Positions 5,317-11,437 of a stretch of 11,437 nucleotides of DNA are shown here, in pieces (the first letter of the stretch is position 1; every line of letters starts with the position of its first letter). The stretch lies in contig JAGCLN010000310.1 of the NCBI GenBank assembly GCA_017646945.1, positions 1 to 11,437 of the forward strand, given 5' to 3'. This stretch comes from Clostridia bacterium (lineage in GTDB: Bacteria > Bacillota > Clostridia > Christensenellales > Borkfalkiaceae). A program made the translations under genes and the position numbers. The notes beneath the pieces were generated by a model. The model made no database searches, had not been told where the DNA came from, and saw only the letters and a list, made by a program, of their open reading frames with translations.

Positions 5317-6831
5317 TTACTCCTTTATTTTTCTATTGATAATAGGCAAATGCGCCTTTTCTTCTTTATTAAAGCCAAATAATATCATTGTTATTGCGTA
5401 TACGATAATAAACGCGATAACACCTAAAACAAATTTTAAAAGCACACTCGTAAATATGAGCGTTGCTAAATACGATGCAACCGCACTAAGTATTAAGCAT
5501 ATCCAAATACCGCTAAAAATTCGGCGGTAGATTTTTATCATATTAAACTTATACTTCTTAAAGTAGTAAATATTCATTATGATAACGCTACCGATTAAGA
5601 AACTTGCCGCCGTGCCGATTGCCGCCGCAAAGTAATTGAAATAGTAAGTTCCAACTAACGTTATAACTGCGTTTAAAACCGTTGTTGCAAGTAATATTAG
5701 CGTTCTAAAACCCAAATTATTTTGCGCTCTTAATATTGAAAGACAAACGTTAACCGAAAGTTCAAGTAACGACGGCGCCATAAGAATTAAAACTATCAAG
5801 TAAACGTCTTCAAATCCCGCGCCTAACCATAGTGATACAAATTGTTTGCCTACTACTATAAACCCTGCTAACGCCATACCGAGTAGCATAAATTGAATTC
5901 TTCCGATTTTTACAACGAGTTTTTGAGTGTTAGTCAAAGCGTCGTCATCATTTTTAATAGCGAGAGTAACGGTTGGTAGCATTACGCTCGAAACAGACGT
6001 TGAAAGTTGCTCGAACATAGCAAAAATCAAAAGACCCATCGAGTAAACGGTAACTGCATTAGAGTTTACTAACGCTCCAACGATAACGTTATCAAGATTA
6101 CCGTTAATCTGTGCCGCAATAGACGTTATAAAAAGCAATACCGTAAAAACGAAAGACGACTTAAATAAAACATTATCCCACTTTTTAAGTTTTACTTTGA
6201 TTTTGAGCTTGAACGCTATATAGATAAGTTCAACGAATATGATGAGCACCGTAAGCGCCAAATCAATAATTACAAGCGTTACTGAATTTGTGAAAAATTG
6301 CAGTAATAAAACTATAAAAAGTATTCTAAATAACAACCTGATAACCTTTAAGCCGTTGGCAAAGGTAAAGTTGTTATAGCCCGTTATTATACCGTTTAAA
6401 ACGTTTTCAAACACGTGCGCACATATACCAGCGCTAAGATAGATAAAAAGCTCTTTAGCCTTAACGATTTCGCTTGCGGTTAAACCCGAAGAAAACATCG
6501 TATCAATAAAGAAATAAAGACCCAAGCAAACGCCCGCAATAATTAGTATAATTATTGCCGCTTGCAAAAAGCACATAGCAACGTAATTTGGAATTTTATC
6601 TTCTTCCTTATCCGCTCTAAATTTTGATATATAGCGAAGTAGCGTTCCGCCGAGCCCCAAATCTAAAACCATCAATGAAGCGGTAAAAGAAGAAATAGTC
6701 TTATAAACGCCATACTCAGCGTTACCTAATCTTCCTAAAATATAAGGGGTAATAAAAAAACCGTATAACGTGTTTAATATTATCAAAATATACGATAATA
6801 TCGCACCCCATTTCACTTCATTTTTAGCCAT
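5317..6831 (-). CDS. Wzx-like oligosaccharide flippase (polysaccharide biosynthesis membrane protein)
   Basis: A 504-residue polytopic membrane protein with about 12-14 hydrophobic segments, of the length and pattern of the polysaccharide-exporter branch of the MOP superfamily. These proteins flip undecaprenyl-linked repeat units to the outer face of the membrane. The N-terminal block (ITPYILGRLGNAEYGVYKT at about 27-45, then LDLGLGGTLLRYIS at 56-69) is characteristic of the family. The start has AAGGAAG about seven bases upstream. It follows the glycosyltransferase gene by 20 bases and ends 4 bases before dfx; its last codons AAG GAG supply the dfx ribosome site. The neighbouring polymerase and nucleotide-sugar genes support a flippase role over a drug-export role. 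The sugar unit cannot be inferred from this gene. Confidence 0.9.
   Translation of the reverse strand: MAKNEVKWGAILSYILIILNTLYGFFITPYILGRLGNAEYGVYKTISSFTASLMVLDLGLGGTLLRYISKFRADKEEDKIPNYVAMCFLQAAIIILIIAGVCLGLYFFIDTMFSSGLTASEIVKAKELFIYLSAGICAHVFENVLNGIITGYNNFTFANGLKVIRLLFRILFIVLLLQFFTNSVTLVIIDLALTVLIIFVELIYIAFKLKIKVKLKKWDNVLFKSSFVFTVLLFITSIAAQINGNLDNVIVGALVNSNAVTVYSMGLLIFAMFEQLSTSVSSVMLPTVTLAIKNDDDALTNTQKLVVKIGRIQFMLLGMALAGFIVVGKQFVSLWLGAGFEDVYLIVLILMAPSLLELSVNVCLSILRAQNNLGFRTLILLATTVLNAVITLVGTYYFNYFAAAIGTAASFLIGSVIIMNIYYFKKYKFNMIKIYRRIFSGIWICLILSAVASYLATLIFTSVLLKFVLGVIAFIIVYAITMILFGFNKEEKAHLPIINRKIKE
5320..5326 (-). promoter_or_regulatory. Ribosome binding site of dfx embedded in the flippase gene end
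   Basis: On the minus strand AAAGGAG sits seven bases before the dfx ATG. It overlaps the final Lys-Glu codons of the flippase, whose stop codon follows immediately, so ribosomes finishing the flippase are placed next to the dfx start. Confidence 0.85.
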
Positions 6832-6851
6832 TATTTATCTTCCTTAAATAA

Positions 6852-7988
6852 TTATTTTAAAAGGTTGGTTTCAATTTCTAAAAGTTTTGCAAAGTCGTTT
6901 TCCCAGTTGATTTCATCAGCCAAGATAACGGCGTTTTTAGCGCAAGTGTTATAAAACTCTTTGTCAGTATAAAGTTTAAGTACCGCCGCCGCAAAAGTTT
7001 CCGGCTTGTCATCTATTAATACTATACCAAACTTATACTTATCGTTGAGATAACGATGCTCAGGTATGTTTGACATTATTACGGGAAGCCCCGCCGCCGC
7101 ATACTCGAACAACTTGTTTGAAACGGAAAGAGCAAAGTTTAAACAAATATTTTCCGTCATAGCAACGCCTACTCGCGATTTTGTTGCCATAGGAATAAGT
7201 TCTTGAACTAAAACCTTAGGATAGAAAATAACGTTCGTTGCATCTAATTCGCGCGCCCTATCTTTAAGCGACTGTTCCATTACGCCAAAGCCACGAAGCG
7301 CAAGTTTAATCTCAGGAAAATCTTTTAGGTGGGTAGACGCTTCGACCATTACGTCATACCCCCTACCCGCGTAAAATTGACCGTGATTTAGAACTTCAAA
7401 TCCTTCGTTTTTTTCAAGTGGTTCACACTTTTCAGATTTAAGAGTGCAGTTTGTAACTACCAAAGGTCTTTCTATTTTATACTTTTTAGCAAAATATTCT
7501 GCCGCAGCGTTGCTTACGCATACCATTTTATCTATTTTTTTAACAAGCCTACGCTCGATTGTCTTTAAATAACGAGCGTATAAAGGTCTTTTTATTAACC
7601 CTATGTTTTCCGTGCAAATCTCGTGCGAATCGTATATGAGTTTACACTTTAACTTTCTTGCTGCGTAATACGATGGAATAAGCGCGTCTAAATCGTTAGC
7701 GTGAATAACGTCAGGCTTATAACTTATAATTGCGTTAGATATATTAGTTTTTCTTATCTTATCGCGTTTGAGTTTTCTTAAAACGTTTTTTTGTTTGCCA
7801 AGAAAGTTTTTATCTTGCATAACGATAGTATGCTTGCAAGGAATAGTTTTGAGTTTTTCTTCATCGTATCTGTTACACTCAAAACCAACGCAAGATAAAT
7901 CTACACCGCTATTATTATATTCAACTAATTGTTTCCTAACGCGCGGGTCATACCACACGGAATTGCAAACAACAACGCAAACTTTCAT
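6852..7988 (-). CDS. Glycosyltransferase family 4 protein
   Basis: Cytosolic or membrane-associated retaining glycosyltransferase with a GT-B fold, 378 residues, presumed to add a sugar from a nucleotide donor to the lipid-linked repeat unit. N-terminal features are MKVCVVVCNS, the family signature WYDPRVRKQ at 12-20, and DVIHANDLDA plus YDSHE at 93-123. The C-terminal donor domain starts near 198 (LNHGQFYAGRGYD) and includes NKLFEYAAAGLPVI at 291-304, where Glu295 is the second glutamate of the usual EX7E motif. The first glutamate of that motif is Leu287 here, a variation seen in GT4 branches with a KLFEY block. Donor and acceptor are not predictable. The start has AGGTGG just upstream. It lies 13 bases after wecB in the same operon. 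Confidence 0.9.
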   Translation of the reverse strand: MKVCVVVCNSVWYDPRVRKQLVEYNNSGVDLSCVGFECNRYDEEKLKTIPCKHTIVMQDKNFLGKQKNVLRKLKRDKIRKTNISNAIISYKPDVIHANDLDALIPSYYAARKLKCKLIYDSHEICTENIGLIKRPLYARYLKTIERRLVKKIDKMVCVSNAAAEYFAKKYKIERPLVVTNCTLKSEKCEPLEKNEGFEVLNHGQFYAGRGYDVMVEASTHLKDFPEIKLALRGFGVMEQSLKDRARELDATNVIFYPKVLVQELIPMATKSRVGVAMTENICLNFALSVSNKLFEYAAAGLPVIMSNIPEHRYLNDKYKFGIVLIDDKPETFAAAVLKLYTDKEFYNTCAKNAVILADEINWENDFAKLLEIETNLLK

Positions 7989-8001
7989 ATTCCACCTAAA
8001 A

Positions 8002-9108
8002 TTAAAGTTCAGTATATCCTTTTTCTAAAATATCGGCTATGCGCTTACAAGCAAGGCCATCGCCGTAAGGATTGCTTGCTTTTGCCATTTTATCGTACTC
8101 GTTTTCATCTTCTAATAAGAGTTTAAAGTTATCGTAAATAACCTTTTCATCCGTGCCAACGAGTTTTAAAGTGCCCGCCTTAATACCTTCGGGTCGCTCG
8201 GTCGTATCTCTCATTACGAGTACGGGTTTACCAAGTGACGGCGCTTCTTCTTGAATTCCGCCAGAATCGGTTAAAATTATATAACTTCTTGATAAAAAGT
8301 TATGGAAATCTAATCCTTCTAACGGCTCGATAATCCTAATTCTATCCGAATCACCTAAAACGTCTGCCGCCGCCTTTCTTACAACGGGATTCATATGGAT
8401 AGGATAAATCGCCTTAATATCTTCGTGCTCGTCTAAAACCCTACGAATCGCCCTAAACATATTGTACATAGGCTCGCCTTGATTTTCACGGCGGTGAGCG
8501 GTAATCATAATAAGTCTACTACCTTTAGCCCATTCAAGTTCAGGGTGTGTGTAATCTTTTCTTACGGTAGTTTTAAGCGCGTCAATAGCGGTGTTACCGG
8601 TAATAAAGATACTTTTTTCATCTCTACCTTCTTTCAAAAGGTTGTTCTTTGAAAGTTCAGTAGGCGCAAAATTATACTTTGAAATTATCGATACCGCTTG
8701 CCTATTAAATTCTTCGGGGTAAGGGCTATAAATATTATAAGTTCTAAGCCCCGCTTCAACGTGCCCAACGGGAATTTGAAGATAGAAACAAGCAAGGGCG
8801 GTAACGAAGGTTGTTGAAGTGTCACCATGAACCAAAACAACGTCCGGCCTTTCTTTTTCTAAAATTTCTTTTATACCGTTTAAAATGTTGGTTGTAATAT
8901 CGAAAAGCGTTTGCTTTTCTTTCATAATAGACACATCGTATTCGGGCGTAACGTTAAACGCACCAAGAACTTGGTCAAGCATTTGGCGGTGTTGACCTGT
9001 TACGCATACTATCGTTTGTATATCCTTTCTTGATTTTAACTCGTTAACGAGCGGACACATTTTTATCGCTTCCGGCCTCGTGCCGAAAACAAGCATTACT
9101 TTTTTCAT
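8002..9108 (-). CDS. wecB: UDP-N-acetylglucosamine 2-epimerase (non-hydrolysing)
   Basis: Cytosolic enzyme converting UDP-GlcNAc to UDP-ManNAc, the precursor of ManNAc or ManNAcA in teichoic-acid linkage units, capsules and enterobacterial common antigen. At 368 residues it is full length. It carries the family motifs in order: GTRPEAIKM (9-17), GQHRQML (38-44), HGDTSTT (94-100, Asp96), HVEAGLRT (116-123, Glu118), YPEEFNR (130-136), AHRREN (204-209, His205), and DSGGIQEEAPSLGKPVLVMR (281-300) continuing into DTTERPEG. These include the active-site acids and the UDP-binding residues, so the enzyme should be active. The start is supported by a GGCAGGG site. It follows wecC by 12 bases, which fits the WecB-then-WecC route to UDP-ManNAcA. 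The orthologous name mnaA is used in Gram-positive bacteria. Confidence 0.96.
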   Translation of the reverse strand: MKKVMLVFGTRPEAIKMCPLVNELKSRKDIQTIVCVTGQHRQMLDQVLGAFNVTPEYDVSIMKEKQTLFDITTNILNGIKEILEKERPDVVLVHGDTSTTFVTALACFYLQIPVGHVEAGLRTYNIYSPYPEEFNRQAVSIISKYNFAPTELSKNNLLKEGRDEKSIFITGNTAIDALKTTVRKDYTHPELEWAKGSRLIMITAHRRENQGEPMYNMFRAIRRVLDEHEDIKAIYPIHMNPVVRKAAADVLGDSDRIRIIEPLEGLDFHNFLSRSYIILTDSGGIQEEAPSLGKPVLVMRDTTERPEGIKAGTLKLVGTDEKVIYDNFKLLLEDENEYDKMAKASNPYGDGLACKRIADILEKGYTEL

Positions 9109-9120
9109 AAATACCCTGCC

Positions 9121-10341
9121 TTATAAGTAATAAGTTCCATCTAAGTTGCAAATCTTTTTAGTATCAAATACAACTTTGTTTTTAAGCTTATCAATATTTT
9201 GTTTAATTTCGTTGTGGTTTACCATAATAACGACCATATCTACGTCATCTAAGAACTTATCTAAATCGTGATATTGATTTTTAACTATATCCTGAGTAAT
9301 ATACGGGTCGTAAACCTTTAAAGGTTCTGCAAGATGGCGTTCTTGACATTCTAAAAGTTGCAACGTGGGTGATTCTCTATAATCGTCAACGTTTTCTTTG
9401 TAAGTTAAGCCGTAAAGACCAACTCTTTTAATATCGGTTAAACCCTTTTCTTTCATAATGGTGTGAATTCTATTCAAAACAAACTCTGGCATACTATCGT
9501 TAACTTTCATTGATTGCCAAATAACGTTTGTAAGTGACGGATAATCGCCTACTAAGAACCACGGGTCAACCGAAATACAATGCCCACCTACGCCAGGACC
9601 AGGGGTTAAGATGTTAACTCTTGGGTGCATATTGCAAATCTTAATAATTTCGTAAACGTCCATATCGTCGTGACGGCAAATTTTAGCAAGTTCGTTAGCG
9701 AACGCAATATTAACCGCGCGGAAAGTGTTTTCAACTACCTTAGTCATTTCAGCAGTTTTGATATCGGTAACCACTATTTCGCCAAGGCAGAAGGAAGAAT
9801 ATAATTTTTTAATCTTTTCGCCAACGGCCTTATCGTCTGCACCGATAGTTCTATTATTGTGTAAAAGCTCGTAAACCATATTGCCGGGGATAATTCTCTC
9901 AGGCGCGTGAACGAGATTGATATCTTTACCGATAACAAAGCCTTTTTCTTCGATTATAGGGCGTACGAAACGGTCGATTGTGCCGGGCGATACGGTAGAT
10001 TCTATTACCACCGTTGCACCCTTTGGGCAAATCTTCATAATTTCTTTAACCGCAGCGTTTACGTAGCAAGCGTCAACTTTCTTGCTAAATTTATCGTAGG
10101 GCGTGGGTACTGAAACAATGTAAGTGTCAGTCACTTGATATTCGGTTGTAGATTTAATGCCCGATTTTACCGCATCTTGAAAGAGTTCATCTAAACCGTC
10201 TTCTTTAAAAGTGGTTTTACCTGCGTTTAAAGTAGCGACTAATTCTTTGTTATAATCAGTTCCAACAACTTCTACACCGTGAGATGCAAGCATCAATGCG
10301 GTAGGTAAACCGATATATCCAAGTCCGATTACGTTTATCAT
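9121..10341 (-). CDS. wecC: UDP-N-acetyl-D-mannosamine dehydrogenase
   Basis: NAD-dependent four-electron oxidation of UDP-ManNAc to UDP-ManNAcA, of the UDP-glucose/UDP-GDP-mannose dehydrogenase family. The protein has 406 residues. The N-terminal Rossmann motif is GLGYIGLPTA (6-15), with Asp29 at the end of beta-2 favouring NAD. STVSPGT is at 115-121, HAPERIIPGN at 145-154, the helix motif KVVENTFRAVNIAFANE at 201-217, and the catalytic Cys255 in GPGVGGHCISVDPWFL. The C-terminal UDP-binding domain includes GLTYKENVDDYRESP. The WecC substrate choice rests on similarity of the N-terminal block and on the adjacent wecB; UDP-glucose or UDP-GlcNAc dehydrogenase activity is a less likely alternative. 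Its ATG overlaps the stop of the upstream polymerase gene (ATGA), which indicates translational coupling. Confidence 0.92.
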   Translation of the reverse strand: MINVIGLGYIGLPTALMLASHGVEVVGTDYNKELVATLNAGKTTFKEDGLDELFQDAVKSGIKSTTEYQVTDTYIVSVPTPYDKFSKKVDACYVNAAVKEIMKICPKGATVVIESTVSPGTIDRFVRPIIEEKGFVIGKDINLVHAPERIIPGNMVYELLHNNRTIGADDKAVGEKIKKLYSSFCLGEIVVTDIKTAEMTKVVENTFRAVNIAFANELAKICRHDDMDVYEIIKICNMHPRVNILTPGPGVGGHCISVDPWFLVGDYPSLTNVIWQSMKVNDSMPEFVLNRIHTIMKEKGLTDIKRVGLYGLTYKENVDDYRESPTLQLLECQERHLAEPLKVYDPYITQDIVKNQYHDLDKFLDDVDMVVIMVNHNEIKQNIDKLKNKVVFDTKKICNLDGTYYL

Positions 10342-11437
10342 TTGTTTTCTCCTTTAATACTGCTAATTATTGCATTCAATTTAAACGGCAACAACACGCG
10401 TTTTCCATCTATTTTTTCTAAATCTAACGGATTTTCAATACTCGTCATAGGCGGTTTGGGTTTCTTGCAAATGTTTTTATTAAAGAACGTTCCCACTAAA
10501 ACGAAGAAGTAGGTAGACCTTAAATAAGAACTTGAAATCAACAAGTGAACAAAGCCTATCGTTATAAGTAACGAAATTAAATAACCGTAATGATTTTTAC
10601 TAAACAAGTAATTGTTAATTATTCCTATGCAAATAGATACGAATAATATTGAGCCTATTAATACGTCAAACTGATAGATAATTTCAATGTAAATATTGTG
10701 AGCGTAAGTTCCGTCAACATAAATAACGTAACCTTTATTACCAACTAACCCCTTAGTTGCGGCAATATCGGCAAATAAACCCCTTACCTTGTAAGGCGCC
10801 GTCTTTAAGTCTGCAAGTAAGAAATCGGCAATAACGTCTCTACCCGTACTTTCAATAATTTCACCGTTTACTAATCGCTCTAAAAATCTTACACTTACGC
10901 CTATACTATCAAATAAATCAATCATCCATAAAAGAAGCGAATTGCCAAGGCTTGTAAATATTATAAAGCAAACTACCGCCGATAGCGACAATAAAATCAT
11001 AACGGTCTTTTTAATGCTGAACGTTTTAAATCCAAGTAAAACCACACACGCCGCAACGCATAAAAGCGGGCCTCTCGTTCCTTGCATGAGCAAGAATATA
11101 ACACCTGCAAACGACAATGCTAAGCGAAGTAAAATAGTAGAAATAGGAATTTTCTTTTCAACTACCGAGCCGATAATTATTAAAACTGACGGCAATATTC
11201 TATAAGCAAATTCCATATTATCGTCTTTCATTTCAATTTGAGTGTTTTTATAAAAAAGATACACCACGTTTACAAGCAAGGTAAATACCGCACCGTACAG
11301 TAAATAACGCTTAATATTTTGATTAAACTTCATGCAAGCGCCGTAAAATAACGCCGGCATTAACGATAAATATAAACTGCTAAATCTTTCAACGGTAAAT
11401 GCGGAATTGGGGTTATCTTTTTCTTTAACGTACATAA
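10338..11437 (-). CDS. Wzy/O-antigen ligase-like polysaccharide polymerase, 3' part (5' end outside the window)
   Basis: Polytopic membrane protein of the O-antigen ligase/polymerase superfamily, which joins flipped repeat units at the outer membrane face. Several long hydrophobic helices are visible. The GTRGP motif is at residues 119-123 (counted from the Met encoded at 11433-11435), a TGRD motif at 197-200, and the YAHN motif with His246 lies before the last group of helices. In this family the GTRGP-like motif normally sits well past residue 150 and total length is about 400-480, whereas only 365 codons remain here. The frame is open to the window edge. The gene therefore almost certainly begins beyond 11437, and the Met at 11435 is internal. 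A basic, proline-containing cytoplasmic tail of about 40 residues follows the last helix. It is the first visible gene of the polysaccharide operon. Confidence 0.85.
   Translation of the reverse strand, partial: MYVKEKDNPNSAFTVERFSSLYLSLMPALFYGACMKFNQNIKRYLLYGAVFTLLVNVVYLFYKNTQIEMKDDNMEFAYRILPSVLIIIGSVVEKKIPISTILLRLALSFAGVIFLLMQGTRGPLLCVAACVVLLGFKTFSIKKTVMILLSLSAVVCFIIFTSLGNSLLLWMIDLFDSIGVSVRFLERLVNGEIIESTGRDVIADFLLADLKTAPYKVRGLFADIAATKGLVGNKGYVIYVDGTYAHNIYIEIIYQFDVLIGSILFVSICIGIINNYLFSKNHYGYLISLLITIGFVHLLISSSYLRSTYFFVLVGTFFNKNICKKPKPPMTSIENPLDLEKIDGKRVLLPFKLNAIISSIKGENK

Noticed and set aside
6852..7988. Missing first glutamate of the EX7E motif as a sign of an inactive glycosyltransferase
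   Set aside because: The KLFEY-type GT4 branch commonly departs from EX7E at the first position while the rest of the donor domain is intact, so inactivation is not supported.
7768..8126. Plus-strand open frames across the junction of the glycosyltransferase and wecB genes
   Set aside because: They overlap conserved coding sequence of both genes on the minus strand and encode low-complexity peptides without recognisable motifs.
10338..11437. Short polymerase gene as a truncated pseudogene
   Set aside because: The frame runs off the window edge and the missing part is at the N-terminus, so the shortness is explained by the window boundary.

Overview
The window looks like a chromosomal segment of a low-GC anaerobic Firmicute, probably a Clostridia-like bacterium. 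The grounds are the AT-rich sequence, purine-rich Shine-Dalgarno sites of the AAGGAG type, intrinsic terminators with U-tracts, a CCA-encoding tRNA gene, and a two-iron superoxide reductase (desulfoferrodoxin), an enzyme typical of anaerobes. No ribosomal RNA or clear species marker is present, so the placement is an inference.

Layout. (1) Positions 1-1535, plus strand: the 3' part of a YgjV-family membrane protein gene that enters from outside the window, then, one base later, a D-2-hydroxyacid dehydrogenase gene. (2) Position 1541 onward: a terminator that works in both directions between convergent units. (3) Positions 1577-4525, minus strand: a compact three-gene unit of a TIM-barrel sugar phosphate isomerase/epimerase, an MFS transporter and a YwaF-like membrane protein, in that transcription order. 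It looks like an uptake and catabolism module for an unidentified small carbon compound. (4) Positions 4571-4894, minus strand: a complete tRNA-Thr(CGU) gene with its own promoter. It is followed by a second, defective copy of its 3' half and of the downstream terminator hairpin. The defective copy is interrupted by a 37-nt palindrome-rich segment. (5) Positions 4944 to the end, minus strand: a tightly packed surface-polysaccharide operon. In transcription order it holds a Wzy-like polymerase (5' end outside the window), UDP-ManNAc dehydrogenase (wecC), UDP-GlcNAc 2-epimerase (wecB), a GT4 glycosyltransferase, a Wzx-like flippase and, unexpectedly, desulfoferrodoxin as last gene. A strong terminator follows.

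How the genes work together. WecB and WecC convert UDP-GlcNAc to UDP-ManNAc and then UDP-ManNAcA. The GT4 enzyme adds a sugar to a lipid-linked repeat unit, the flippase moves the unit across the membrane, and the Wzy-like protein joins units into a polymer. This is the logic of a Wzx/Wzy-dependent capsule or exopolysaccharide containing N-acetylmannosaminuronic acid. Chain-length regulators, the initiating transferase and further glycosyltransferases would lie upstream, beyond the window end.

Most of the window is ordinary. The part that known features do not fully explain is the tRNA-Thr locus. Its duplicated 3' half looks either like the scar of a tRNA-targeting integrated element or like a tRNA fragment rearranged together with small palindromic modules. 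I do not see a clearly novel multi-gene system.
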